In this document: positions 1 to 9,669 of the stretch, piece by piece
Numbering within the stretch: position 1 is the stretch's first letter
Layout of the letters: each line of letters starts with the position of its first letter
Notes under the pieces: model-generated
What the model saw: only the letters and a program-made list of their open reading frames with translations
What the model was told of the DNA's origin: nothing
The model's database searches: none
Assembly: GCA_013360465.1 (NCBI GenBank)
Contig: JABWBO010000038.1
Span: forward strand, 1-38,076
Length of the DNA: 38,076 bases
Reading direction: 5' to 3'
Source: Anaerolineae bacterium
Lineage (GTDB): Bacteria; Chloroflexota; Anaerolineae; Aggregatilineales; Phototrophicaceae
Program-made: the position numbers and the translations under genes

Positions 1-1416
1 GCTGTGTTCGCTGACCAGCGCGCCGCCGCTGTCCGCCAGTTTGACGCTGAGGGAGACGGCGTAGGCAGATGTGCCGGGCGTGCGGCTCGGCAGGGTGATG
101 TGGCCTGTCAAATCGGTAATTGGCGGCGGCGGGGGCAGCACAACGACACTCAGTTCATCGGTCCCGCGGCTGCCTTCATTGTCCGTCACCGTCAGGCGAA
201 CTATGTGGGTGCCGGTTGGCAGCGTCACCGTCACCGTCGCCGTCGTTGCCAGCATGCCGCCGCCGAGCAGCGTCCATTCGTATGAGGTGATCGTTCCGTC
301 CATGTCGTAGCTGACACTGCCGTCAAGGGCGACGCTTTCGCTGCCGTTGTCGTCCGTATCGACCAAGCTCTGATCGTCACCGGCGACAGAGATGGGGTAT
401 GCATTGAAGTCGGGTAGGGTGGTTGGGTCGTTTGAACGTGTCAACCCGTACCACTCGCCAGCAGCGACGCGATTGCCGGCGGGATGCCAATCGACGGACT
501 TGTAGCCCGATTGACTCTCAAAACTCCCGATGACCTGGAAATCATCTACGTGAATCACGTCGGTCGCGATGGCGAGATATTCTCCTTCCGGACTCCAGTC
601 GTAAACGTTGATCGGTCCCCAGATGATGGGATGTGGCGGGCGCACGGTTTCACCCGAAGGGTAGCGATGAAAGGTGACAACTGGATGGGAAACCACGTAC
701 AGGTCACCGGTGGGACTCCAGGCGACACCGGAGATCTCAATCACATCTGGGTATGGCGGCAACACATTCTCGATTACGCCGGTTTGCGCGTTGATGATCA
801 ATACGCCGTTCTGCCACGGAGAACTCCCTGTATCGTGAAAGCCGCCAAACATGAGAAGAGGCAGTCCCGTCGGGTGCCAATCCAGGATGTTGGTGTATGA
901 ACCTTCGCTAGTAACCCAAAAGGAACCGTCGGGTGTTTGTTCCAAAACCCAGGTTGCCGTACCCCAAATTCGGATATAGCCTCTCCCCCCTATGTTTTCT
1001 GTATCCGCATCCTCATAGCTGGCGATGTGTGTCCCATCCGGACTCCAATACACCGCCAACTGCATCCCGCCGCCTGTCAGGACGCGCTCCAGACTGAGGC
1101 TGCGCAGATTCGCATCCCATCGCCAGATCTGCACCGCACTGTCCAGAGTGGATGCTAGATACTGCCCATCCGGACTCCACGATACTCCGAACACCGGTTT
1201 GCCAGCGTCGTGGCTTTGCACCAGCACTGCCTCATCATCGTAGAGAAACAAGCCATCCTGCCTGCCTGCGGCGATGACCGAGCCGTCGGGGCTCCACTGT
1301 ACCTTGTGAACCGTGGATGGCGCGAAGCCATCCTGCATTCGCGCCGATACTGCCGTCAGCATAACCAACACGCACAGCAGTATATTACTAAAAATCTGAA
1401 CACTTAGCTTTGTCAT
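1..1416 (-). CDS. Exported WD40 beta-propeller/PKD-domain protein, 3' end outside window
   Basis: Reading the minus strand from the ATG at 1416 gives 472 codons without a stop, running off the left edge, so the gene is partial. The N-terminus is a signal peptide (hydrophobic stretch LLCVLVMLTAVSA). Seven WSPDG-like blade motifs follow (VQWSPDGS, VSWSPDGQ, VYWSPDGT, LDWHPTGL, VAWSPTGD, YDWSPEGE, VDWHPAGN), as expected for a complete seven-bladed WD40 propeller. A PKD-type Ig fold comes next (SYDMDGTITSYEWTL ... VRLTVTDNEGSRG), then a proline run and the start of another beta-rich domain. The family role is extracellular binding or scaffolding; no enzymatic motif is visible. It begins 12 nt after the stop of the upstream exported protein, so the two are probably co-transcribed. 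The ligand cannot be inferred. Confidence 0.85.
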   Translation of the reverse strand, partial: MTKLSVQIFSNILLCVLVMLTAVSARMQDGFAPSTVHKVQWSPDGSVIAAGRQDGLFLYDDEAVLVQSHDAGKPVFGVSWSPDGQYLASTLDSAVQIWRWDANLRSLSLERVLTGGGMQLAVYWSPDGTHIASYEDADTENIGGRGYIRIWGTATWVLEQTPDGSFWVTSEGSYTNILDWHPTGLPLLMFGGFHDTGSSPWQNGVLIINAQTGVIENVLPPYPDVIEISGVAWSPTGDLYVVSHPVVTFHRYPSGETVRPPHPIIWGPINVYDWSPEGEYLAIATDVIHVDDFQVIGSFESQSGYKSVDWHPAGNRVAAGEWYGLTRSNDPTTLPDFNAYPISVAGDDQSLVDTDDNGSESVALDGSVSYDMDGTITSYEWTLLGGGMLATTATVTVTLPTGTHIVRLTVTDNEGSRGTDELSVVVLPPPPPITDLTGHITLPSRTPGTSAYAVSLSVKLADSGGALVSEHS

Positions 1417-1428
1417 GGCTCAGTTTCC

Positions 1429-4400
1429 TCAGGGACACGTCGTAATGGGTGTAACAACCGGTACAAATTCGGCGCCTGCCATGGCGCGTATCCTGCCAGC
1501 AAGTCCATTGCGCGTTTCGTCCGGTGTCGTTTTGTGGTCGAAGCGGAATGTTTGCCAGGAGAGATAATTGATTGACGCTGTTGAGGAGACACGCTCGACA
1601 ACTGCCGCATGGATGTACATCGCTACGCGATCTTCCGCTGGACTGCCGTAACGGACGTTATCTCTACCGAAACTTGTTTCTCCATCCGGGTAAGACGGTA
1701 AGTTGGCATAGGTCGTGGGACCGAACGTGTCTCGCAAATTGCGTCTGTAGGCCTGGGCAACCGTCTCGCTTGGAGCAGGGCAGTACGGCGCGATCTGTTC
1801 TCCGGAGCGTGTCCCTTGCCCTTGAACATAGATGTCGGGATGGATTGGATAGTAATCCTCGCTTACACCATCTGAAATCCACTTCCAGTCGTAGAGCCAG
1901 ATCACGGACAAGTAAGTGCGAAATGTAAATGCAGCATTGGAACTGCCTTCTATCGGACCATAGTCGCTGCTGCCTGGTTCGTCACCCTCTATCGCATTGG
2001 GGTCAGCGACGACAGCATTCCATATGCGATTTACTGGGCGCACTTCGATGGCATTCGCAGTCGGGTCAGCCGCACCTACCATATGGTCGTGTATTGCGGC
2101 GTGTATGGAGGGCATTAGACGATCATAGACTTCCTGCTGGGTAGCCGCGCTGTCGAGGAGCGTGCTGACGACGTGATTCCAGAAAGGTAGGTGCATACAG
2201 GTCGGGGCAAACGTTCGCGTATCGGTCTCAGGAACGATGACGATCAAGTCTGCTCGCATGTCGCAGAGTTGCGGGAGTCCCCAGCTGCTCGACAGGGTAC
2301 TGTTATAACTCACGGCGAAATGGGTCAATGGATCATAGTTCTTTTCGGCATAGAGGTTGACAATGCCGTTGATCATGGTGCGGGCGAAGAGATAGTACAC
2401 ATTGGGGAACTCGGGAGAAGCAGCCAGGCTGTCGAAATCCGCTGGTGTCAGGACTCGCGGAGTAGTCTGACCTATCCATAGTCCATTGAACACCGTGCCG
2501 ACAAGGGCGCCCAGATCATATGCGCCAGCCGTCACGCCCGGCGGCTCAATCGCGTTGGGCAGGTAGTAGTAGGCTTGACCGATGTACTCACCTGTTGAGG
2601 GGTGGACCTGATGGGCAGCCAGCTCATGCAGGGTCGCGAGATAGATGACATCCTCGAACAGCTTGAGACAGGCTTCTCGCACTTCCAAGTCCGTCTCATC
2701 GATGAGCCACCTCTTGAAGTCCGGGCTGCCCGTGACATTCAGCCCGCTTGCGTAGGCAGCCTCGAGTTCCGGGCATGTGGCTGGCAAATACGATGGATGT
2801 AAGGCGCCCCAGTCAAACCCTTTGCCATACGACTGAACCGTCGAGATGAGGATCGGAGGCGGGTTTGGCTGCGTCAGGTCATAGACGACCTCGTCGTAGC
2901 TGTAGTTTGCCCCACCGAGCCAATGGGCGCGCTTGACCGCGACGCGGCTGCCGTCCGGGCTGATCTGCGGATGCATCAGCAGGGCGTCATCCTGCATCGG
3001 GGTCCGCTGATGAGAGGCTGCGCCGCCGCCTGATGGAAAACGCGACCAGCCCACCGCGCAGCCCTGTCCGGGAATGTCGCAGGTGTCGAAGCTCACGATG
3101 TAGGTGATGACGAGGTCGCCTTCGGCAGTCTTCACCGCATCCAGATAGGCGACAGGCTCCGGGACTTCCGCCGCAGTGAACGCCGAGGTCCGGGTCCCAG
3201 ACAGCGGATCGAAGCGCTCCACCCGTCGAGTCGGGTCTGCGCCGCGATCGATGCAGAACAGCGCCTCGCCGGCGGCAGCGATGGGATTGCAGCGGTCCAG
3301 GGCGAGCGGCTGCGGCGTGGTCAGGATCGAGACGTTCGGGTTTGACCAGTCTTCCGGAGCGGGAGGGAGGAAGACGGCGCGGAAACCATCATCGCGGGTG
3401 TAGTATTCGAAGCTGTTGAAGACGATCCAGCGTTCGCCGTTGGGATGGGTGAACCAGGTCAGTTGACGGTCGGAGCCGGCATCGGTGGAGTTCGGGTTCA
3501 CGATCAGCGGTCTGAGATAGCCGGCATGGGGACCGGTCAGGGCGATGATGCAGAGGTCGTAGCCGCTGTTGGGTCCGCCCTGGTACTTGCAGGACTTCGC
3601 CGCCCACTCCCCGTCTGGCGATATGGCAAGAAACGAGGACCAGAGGTCGGTCACCGTCTGCGAATTCCAGTCCAGGGCGAGCGTTTGTTCGATGCCGCTG
3701 TGGTCCAGGGTGCGCAGCGGGTCATTCCTGCCATCGCGCCCCAGGACGTAGAACGCCTCCGCAGACGAAGGCAGGAGGCTGGTGTAGTCGGGCAGCCCCA
3801 CAGGAGCGGCGAGAAAGAACGGCGCAGGCGTCGCGTCGAGCGGCGCGAACAGCGCGGTCTGCGCCGCAGCGGAGGGGTCGGTCGTCCACAGGTCCAGCGC
3901 ATCGACCAATACACCGGGTTCGAGGCTGCTGTCCGCAGTCATCCCAACCCATCCCGCAGGCAGGGGCGCAGGGTCTTCCGCCGTCAGGATGACCACGTCA
4001 TCGACCGATACGGAGAGATGCTCGCCCATCGCAGAGAGGCGAAGCCGCCGCTCGCCACCGGGGGCGAGCGGCGCCCAGGAAAGAAGCTGATCGCCGCGAT
4101 ACAGTTCGACCAGCCCTGAAGCGGCGATGCGCGCATCGTAGGATCCGCTCGCCGTCATACGCAGCGACAGCCGCCCGATACCGCCGTTCAGGAAGAACCG
4201 GGCTTCAACCGCCGCATCAGCCAGAGTGTATTGACGCAGCCGCACCGTCTGACTCGCTTCACGCAGGGTGAGGACTCCGCCCAAGCCCGGAATGTCGTCG
4301 AAATCGTGCCGCTGTCCGGCATACTGAAGCGAGGTGACATCGGGCATCGAGAAATCGTCATGATAGGTGAGAAACAGCGGCGTTTCTTCTTGCGCCACAC

Positions 4401-4693
4401 CGAGCGGCTGAACATCCGCAGGTGGCGGAAGCGTGCCCACCGCTGATTCATCGATGACAGCGGGCATGGACTCCGAGTCGATTGCCATGGGGGTAGCGAT
4501 GACCGGTGGAGTTGGCATCCCCGGCGGGGTGGGCAGGAGGGGCGGTGGGGTGGGCGTATCAGGCGCTTCTGTTATCGGGGGGGGGTATTTGCGTAATATC
4601 GATGGGCGTGAAGTCCTGCGCCAGGGCGGTCAGCGCCAGGGGCAGGGCGGCGAGCAGCGGAATCCAGAACGGCACTTCTTTTCTCAAACGCAT
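1429..4693 (-). CDS. Large exported propeller-type protein, frameshifted in a nine-C run
   Basis: The main frame is open from an ATG at 4518 to the stop at 1429 (1029 aa), but this start has no signal peptide. An ATG at 4693 opens a classic signal peptide (MRLRKEVPFWIPLLAALPLA, ending LTALAQ) that reaches a stop at 4559-4561. The two frames meet at a run of nine C residues on the minus strand (4577-4585). With eight C the signal peptide continues into a Thr/Pro-rich linker and on into the long frame. The body has a jelly-roll-like domain (about residues 50-215 of the long frame) and TolB/WD40-like blades (ISPDGEWAAKS, ISPDGSRVAVKR), then an unrecognised C-terminal half. Either a sequencing error or a true slippery tract explains the break. 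The protein is probably exported; its substrate is unknown. Confidence 0.75.
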
Positions 4694-4879
4694 GGCGACC
4701 TCGCTTGCTGAAAGCAGAATGAACGGTCATTTCTTTCAACAGCTTAACGCCGAGGCGGGCTGACGGAAACCGACGAATGTCAGGCGTTCACCCGTCGTTG
4801 ATCATGCGCAGGCATTATCAGCGAAGCTAATAGGTGGGCAGGTCTGCCCTTCTGCCAGAGAGGGTCTGCTGACGCGCCC

Positions 4880-6187
4880 TCACTCCCAGCCGTTTTCCAG
4901 CTTGGCGTAGCGCGCCGCCTGGAAATGCTGGAAGAGCCGCGGCATCGCCGCCAGATCGCCGCCGACCTGAACGCGCAGATCGAAGGTGACCGGCTCGCAC
5001 TCGCCCAAATCCTCGTCGTAATCGGGGTTGAAGACCATCACGTAGAGGTCGTCGTACTTGCCGGCGCGCACCACGCCGCGCCGCCCCAACGCGAAGACAT
5101 CGACATCGCCGCTGCTGACGCCGATGCTGTACAGCGTCAGCGCGCCGGAATCGCCGACGATTTCGAAGGTGTAGTTTCCGGGCGCGGCTTCGACGGCGAA
5201 ATAATTCGCCCCCAGTTCTTCGATGCCGACGCCGTTGTAAGTCCAACCGCCTTCCTTGAGGTTGATGGTGTCTTCCAGCCAGACCGTCGCGCCGAACAGC
5301 TCGGCAAGGTAGTAATCGCGGGCGAGGTTGCGCAGACGATAGCCCGCCAGCGCCTCTTGCAGTGTCGTGCCCTGGGCTTCCAGGGCGCGCTCGACCGCTT
5401 CGAAACCCTCGTAGTCACCGACGTATTCCCAGAGCGTCTTGACGAACCCCTGCCCAAATTCCTGCGCCAGATGGTCGATGAACAGCCATTCGCCGTAATG
5501 CCGGTCGGCGTCGGCGTCGGTGACCACCGAGCCGAAGCAGAGTTCGGGGTAGTCGTAGTTCTGGGCGACATAGCCCGTCGCATCCTGGTCCACACCGACG
5601 GTCTGCGTCTCCATCCAGACGGCGGTCGCCTCGTAAATCCAGTCATGGGCATCGGCGTAGTCATAGGCGAACTGGAGGGCGTGGGAGAACTCGTGCGCCA
5701 CCGTCGCGCGCATCAGCGTCACGGCGTCCTGCCCCTCGCCGAAGCTGATGTCCTGAAAGTCGTTTTCGACCATCAGGTAGCTGGTGGAGGACCATTCTTC
5801 GGTGCGGCTGGTGCGCGGGTTGTCGCCGACGATCTCTTCGGGCGAAGTGATGCCGAGCGCCTCGTCCTCCGTCAGGTCTCTCAGGTAGACATCGTACAGG
5901 TCGCTGCCGCCCACGCCGTCATCGGGCGGCGGAGGTGCCCAGCCCAGCAGTTCGACCTGGACCTTCCACGATTTCTCCAGCGCGACGAGGACCTCTTCCA
6001 GATATTCGGTGGTGACCGCATCGACGCCGGTCAGGGTATAGTGGACGCGAAAATGCGATGTGTCACGGAACTGCGGCGAACCGCTGAGCGTGACATCGTA
6101 ATCCTGCCCCTGGGCGACGAGCGATGCTGTGCCGGGCAGCGCCAGCAGGAGGGCGAACAGGGCGGTGAGCAAGCGGTATCGGCGCAT
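4880..6187 (-). CDS. Exported putative zinc metallopeptidase (HEXXH...E)
   Basis: This 435-aa protein starts with an N-terminal signal peptide (RLLTALFALLLALPGTASLVA, cleavage near AQG). It has a zinc-binding HEFSH motif at residues 165-169 in the context ATVAHEFSHALQF. The candidate third ligand is Glu186 in WIYEATAVWME, a gluzincin-like arrangement. The C-terminal ~150 residues are beta-rich (NYTFEIVGDSGALTLYSIG), as in peptidase-associated domains. It is probably secreted and degrades extracellular protein, though no substrate can be inferred. It is divergent from the sugar-binding protein gene and upstream of two other exported proteins on the same strand, 186 nt before the next. The catalytic motif is clear; assignment to an exact peptidase family is not. 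Confidence 0.75.
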   Translation of the reverse strand: MRRYRLLTALFALLLALPGTASLVAQGQDYDVTLSGSPQFRDTSHFRVHYTLTGVDAVTTEYLEEVLVALEKSWKVQVELLGWAPPPPDDGVGGSDLYDVYLRDLTEDEALGITSPEEIVGDNPRTSRTEEWSSTSYLMVENDFQDISFGEGQDAVTLMRATVAHEFSHALQFAYDYADAHDWIYEATAVWMETQTVGVDQDATGYVAQNYDYPELCFGSVVTDADADRHYGEWLFIDHLAQEFGQGFVKTLWEYVGDYEGFEAVERALEAQGTTLQEALAGYRLRNLARDYYLAELFGATVWLEDTINLKEGGWTYNGVGIEELGANYFAVEAAPGNYTFEIVGDSGALTLYSIGVSSGDVDVFALGRRGVVRAGKYDDLYVMVFNPDYDEDLGECEPVTFDLRVQVGGDLAAMPRLFQHFQAARYAKLENGWE

Positions 6188-6361
6188 AAGACTGATTCCA
6201 TGAGTGTCAAGATCACGATGCCTGTATTCTACGATAGTTCGTCATCCTTTGCCCGGCAGGAGCCTTCAGGTTACAATATTCTGCGCGCCGCGTAAGCTTC
6301 TATGAGGAGCGCCGCGCGGCAGTGCATGATCGATTGAGCGGAACAATGTATAAAGGGACGT

Positions 6362-7627
6362 ATGATGAAGAATGTTTTGTTGTTTGCTGTGCTGCTGCTG
6401 CTCGCCCTGAGCGTAAGCGGCGTCGGCGCGCAGGACCAGGTGACGCTGGTCATCGAAAGCTGGCGCAACGACGATTTGACGGCATGGGAAGATGTCCTCA
6501 TCCCGGCGTTTGAAGCTGCCTACCCGAACATCAACGTCGAATTCGCGCCCACCGCGCCGACGGAATATAACGCGGCGCTCAACACCAAGCTGGAAGGCGG
6601 CACTGCGGGCGACCTGATCACCTGCCGTCCGTTTGACCTGTCACTTGCGCTGTTCCAGCAGGGTCACTTAACCTCGCTGAACGACCTGCCGGGCATGGAG
6701 AACTTCGGCGATGTCGCCAAGAGCGCCTGGATCACCGATGACGGCTCGGATGTCTTCTGCGTGCCGATGGCGTCGGTCATTCACGGGTTCCTGTACAACG
6801 CCGACGTTTTCGCCGAACTCGGTCTGTCTGAACCGACCACCGAATCCGAATTCTACGCGGTGCTGGACGCCATCAAGGCGGACGGTAACTACGCGCCGCT
6901 GGTCATGGGAACCAATGATCAGTGGGAATCGGCGACGATGGGCTTTCAGAACATCGGACCCAACTATTGGATGGGTGAAGAAGGACGCCTCGGCTTGATC
7001 GCCGGCACGGCGAAGTACAACGAGGGCGGGTTCCTGGCGGCGTTCGAGGCGCTGGCGAAGTGGCAGCCTTACCTGCCCGACGGCTATCAGGCGCAGACCT
7101 ACCCGGATTCGCAGAACATGTTCTCGCTCGGACTGGGCGCGATCTACCCCGCCGGCTCGTGGGACATCAGCGTCTTCCGCAGCCAGGCTGATTTCGAACT
7201 GGGCGCGTTCCCGCCGCCCGTGCCGGATGGTCAGGAGACCTGCTACATCAGCGACCACACCGACATCGCCATGGGCATGAACGCCGCCTCGGCGCATTCC
7301 GAAGAAGCGCGCCTGTTCCTGGAATGGATGACCACGCCGGAATTCGCGCAGCTGTATTCGAACGCCATCCCCGGCTTCTTCTCGCTGTCGAACGCCGCGA
7401 TCACGCTGGATGACCCGCTGGCGCAGGAATTCGTCGACTGGCGCGGCACGTGCGAGTCGACCATCCGCTCCGCCTACCAGATTCTTTCGCGCGGCACGCC
7501 GAACAACGAGACGGAATTGTGGAGCTACAGCGCGCAGCTGCTCAACGGCGCGCTCAGCGCTCAGGAAGCGGCAGATGCGATTCAGGCGGGGCTGGCGTCC
7601 TGGTACGAACCGCAGATGGGCGGCTAG
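6362..7627 (+). CDS. ABC transporter sugar-binding protein (CUT1 type)
   Basis: This 421-aa extracellular solute-binding protein (family 1) should deliver a sugar or oligosaccharide to the two permeases downstream. It has a signal peptide (NVLLFAVLLLLALSVSG) cleaved near VGAQD, with no lipobox cysteine, although such proteins are often lipoproteins. Family features include VTLVIESWRNDDLTAWEDVL near the mature N-terminus and internal stretches such as FPPPVPDGQETC and the FLEWMTTPEFAQLYS helix. A Shine-Dalgarno-like AAGGGA lies just upstream; the second ATG at 6365 is an equally good start. A ~200-nt gap with nested inverted repeats separates it from the permeases, as in many operons where binding protein is made in excess. 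The substrate cannot be read from sequence. Confidence 0.9.
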   Translation: MMKNVLLFAVLLLLALSVSGVGAQDQVTLVIESWRNDDLTAWEDVLIPAFEAAYPNINVEFAPTAPTEYNAALNTKLEGGTAGDLITCRPFDLSLALFQQGHLTSLNDLPGMENFGDVAKSAWITDDGSDVFCVPMASVIHGFLYNADVFAELGLSEPTTESEFYAVLDAIKADGNYAPLVMGTNDQWESATMGFQNIGPNYWMGEEGRLGLIAGTAKYNEGGFLAAFEALAKWQPYLPDGYQAQTYPDSQNMFSLGLGAIYPAGSWDISVFRSQADFELGAFPPPVPDGQETCYISDHTDIAMGMNAASAHSEEARLFLEWMTTPEFAQLYSNAIPGFFSLSNAAITLDDPLAQEFVDWRGTCESTIRSAYQILSRGTPNNETELWSYSAQLLNGALSAQEAADAIQAGLASWYEPQMGG

Positions 7628-7636
7628 GTCACAAGT

Positions 7637-7710
7637 CGAAAGGGATGAGGTCTCAGGGATGAGCGATGAGGCAGATCGCATCGCTCGTCACGCATTCCAC
7701 ATCCCTTTCG
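7637..7710. repeat. Nested inverted repeat between binding protein and permease genes
   Basis: The outer arms CGAAAGGGATG (7637-7647) and CATCCCTTTCG (7700-7710) are perfect 11-bp complements. Inside them GAGCGATG (7661-7668) pairs with CATCGCTC (7679-7686). No T-run follows, so a simple intrinsic terminator is unlikely. It may stabilise the upstream mRNA segment, cause partial attenuation, or be a small mobile repeat. Confidence 0.7.
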
Positions 7711-7747
7711 TCCACTGACAGGCGTGAAAATCCTTGCAGCTGTCAGC

Positions 7748-7768
7748 GGGCGAGCCGCCGGCTCGCCC
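7748..7768. repeat. REP-like GC-rich hairpin
   Basis: GGGCGAGCC, a 3-nt GCC loop, then GGCTCGCCC form a perfect 9-bp stem in the same intergenic gap. A partial relative of one arm (GGGCGAGCCG) occurs near 16362, upstream of the tRNA deacylase gene, which suggests a dispersed intergenic repeat. Confidence 0.6.
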
Positions 7769-7835
7769 CTACACCCGATGACGAGGCAGAGAACCCGGTA
7801 TCCTGCGGCAGTCCCTTAACCGAACGGCGGTGCTT

Positions 7836-8771
7836 ATGAATGAAATGCCGGCGGGTTCGCGCCGCAAGTTTCCGATCCACATCATCGTCTTTCTCGCCCC
7901 GGCGGTGATCATCTACACGCTGTTCATGATCTGGCCCCTGCTGGATTCGCTGCGCCTCAGCCTTTACGCCCCGTCTCCTGATGGCGGTGTGACCTTCGTA
8001 GGCTTCCAAAATTACGCGACGCTTTTTAATGACCCGAACTATTCCGAACGCTTCTGGGGCGCGCTGCGCAACAACGTCGTCTTTTTCATCATCCACATGG
8101 CGGTGCAAAATCCGGTCGGGCTGCTGCTGGCAAGCTTCCTGGCGTCGCGGGTGACGCGCTTCCGCACCGTCTTTCGCACGCTCATCTTCACCCCGACGGT
8201 GCTTTCGGTCGTGCTGGTCGGCTTCATCTGGCGGCTGATCCTCAGCCCGCTGTGGGGCATCTCCGAAGGTATTCTGGCGGTCATCGGCATCGAGAACCAG
8301 CCCTGGCTGGGCTTGCCAGAGACGGCGCTGCCGACGCTGTCGCTGGTTTCGGTGTGGCAGTATGTCGGCATTCCGATGATGCTCTTCCTGGCAGCGCTGA
8401 TCGCCATCCCCGACGAGATCATCGAGGCGGCGCAGGTGGACGGCGCGACCGGGTGGAACGTCTTCTGGCGGATTAAACTGCCGCTGATCCTGCCGACCGT
8501 CGGCATCGTCGGCGTGCTGACTTTCGTCGGCAACTTCAATGCCTTCGACCTGATTTACACGACGCAGACGGCGCTGGCGGGTCCGAATTTCGCGACCGAC
8601 CTGCTGGCGACGCTGTTCTACCGCACCTTCTTCGGCTTCCAGCTTCAGTTGGGCAACCCGACGATGGGCGCGACCGTCGCCGGCGTGATGTTCGCCATCA
8701 TCCTCGCCGGCGTGCTGGTCTACCTGTTCGGATGGCAGCGCCGACTGCTGCGCAATGAGGTGCAGCTGTGA
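7836..8771 (+). CDS. ABC sugar transporter permease, MalF-like
   Basis: This inner-membrane permease (about 311 aa from the ATG at 7836; an in-frame GTG lies two codons upstream at 7830) has six likely membrane helices, including HIIVFLAPAVIIYTLFMIWP and GVMFAIILAGVLVYLFGW. The cytoplasmic EAA loop that docks the ATPase is clear: EAAQVDGATGWNVFWRIKLP. It should pair with the next permease to form the CUT1 translocation pore for the substrate captured by the binding protein at 6362. The downstream permease start overlaps its stop, indicating translational coupling. No ATPase gene is nearby; CUT1 systems commonly share an MsmK/MalK-type ATPase encoded elsewhere. Confidence 0.92.
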   Translation: MNEMPAGSRRKFPIHIIVFLAPAVIIYTLFMIWPLLDSLRLSLYAPSPDGGVTFVGFQNYATLFNDPNYSERFWGALRNNVVFFIIHMAVQNPVGLLLASFLASRVTRFRTVFRTLIFTPTVLSVVLVGFIWRLILSPLWGISEGILAVIGIENQPWLGLPETALPTLSLVSVWQYVGIPMMLFLAALIAIPDEIIEAAQVDGATGWNVFWRIKLPLILPTVGIVGVLTFVGNFNAFDLIYTTQTALAGPNFATDLLATLFYRTFFGFQLQLGNPTMGATVAGVMFAIILAGVLVYLFGWQRRLLRNEVQL

Positions 8772-9610
8772 ACGATTTCACCGTCTTCAGCCGCCGGATG
8801 CAGATCGTCGTCATGCACCTGGTGCTGCTCGCCTACACCGTCTTCGCGCTCTTCCCGGTCATCCTGGTGGTGATCAACTCGATGAAGGCGCGCAACGCCA
8901 TCTTCAGGACGCCCTACGCCCTGCCCAACCCTGACAATTTCGACCTCGTCGGCTACGAGACGGTCTTCGAGCGGGCGGGTTTTCCCAGCTACTTCCTGAA
9001 CAGCCTGATCGTCACCGTCGGGGCGCTGGCGCTGATCTTCATCGCCGGGACAATGGCGGCGTACGCGCTGTCGGAATACAAGTTCCCCGGCAATACGGCG
9101 CTCGGTCTGTACATGGCGCTGGGCATCATGGTTCCGATCCGCCTGGGTACGGTCAGCCTGCTGCAGCTGATCGTGAACCTGAAACTGGCGGATACGCTGA
9201 CCGCGCTGATCCTGATTTATGCGGCGTCCGGGCTGCCGCTGGCGGTCTTCGTGCTGTCGCAGTTCATGCGGCAGATTCCGCGCGATCTCAAGGACGCCGC
9301 CCGGGTGGATGGGGCGAGCGAATACCGCATCTATGCGCTGATCCTGCCGCTGATTCGCCCGGCGCTCGGCACGGTCATGGTCTTCAACATGATCCCCATC
9401 TGGAATGATCTGTGGTTTCCGCTGATCGTCGCGCCTTCCGAGCAGAACAAGACGGTCACGCTGGGCGCGCAGACCTTTTTGGGGCAGTTCGTTAACGACT
9501 GGAACGCCGTGCTGGCATCGCTGACTCTGGCGGCGCTGCCGGTGATCATCCTGTACATCATCTTCTCGCGGCAGCTCATACGCGGTCTGACGGCGGGTGC
9601 GGTCAAGTAA
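8768..9610 (+). CDS. ABC sugar transporter permease, MalG-like
   Basis: This second permease of the importer (280 aa) starts at a GTG that overlaps the upstream stop by 4 nt (GTGA), with a GAGGTG Shine-Dalgarno inside the previous gene. Membrane helices are evident (VLLAYTVFALFPVILVVINS near the N-terminus, LAALPVIILYIIFSRQL at the C-terminus). The EAA-like loop reads DAARVDGASEYRIYALILPL, and the segment before the last helix (NDWNAVLASLTLAALP) fits the MalG group. It forms the heterodimeric pore with the MalF-like protein. It is likely transcribed as one unit with the genes on either side. Confidence 0.92.
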   Translation: MNDFTVFSRRMQIVVMHLVLLAYTVFALFPVILVVINSMKARNAIFRTPYALPNPDNFDLVGYETVFERAGFPSYFLNSLIVTVGALALIFIAGTMAAYALSEYKFPGNTALGLYMALGIMVPIRLGTVSLLQLIVNLKLADTLTALILIYAASGLPLAVFVLSQFMRQIPRDLKDAARVDGASEYRIYALILPLIRPALGTVMVFNMIPIWNDLWFPLIVAPSEQNKTVTLGAQTFLGQFVNDWNAVLASLTLAALPVIILYIIFSRQLIRGLTAGAVK

Positions 9611-9669
9611 GACCTGGGCGGTGCGCCGCGTACTGTATTCCATCGTCTAAACGAGAGAGCGAACCCCTC

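Noticed and set aside
4925-6295. 456-codon plus-strand open frame
   Set aside because: Antisense shadow of the metallopeptidase gene, which has a signal peptide and HEXXH motif in the true frame.
6349-6354. TATAAA before the sugar-binding protein gene as a -10 box
   Set aside because: It would leave almost no leader before the ATG at 6362 and has no acceptable -35 at 16-18 nt.
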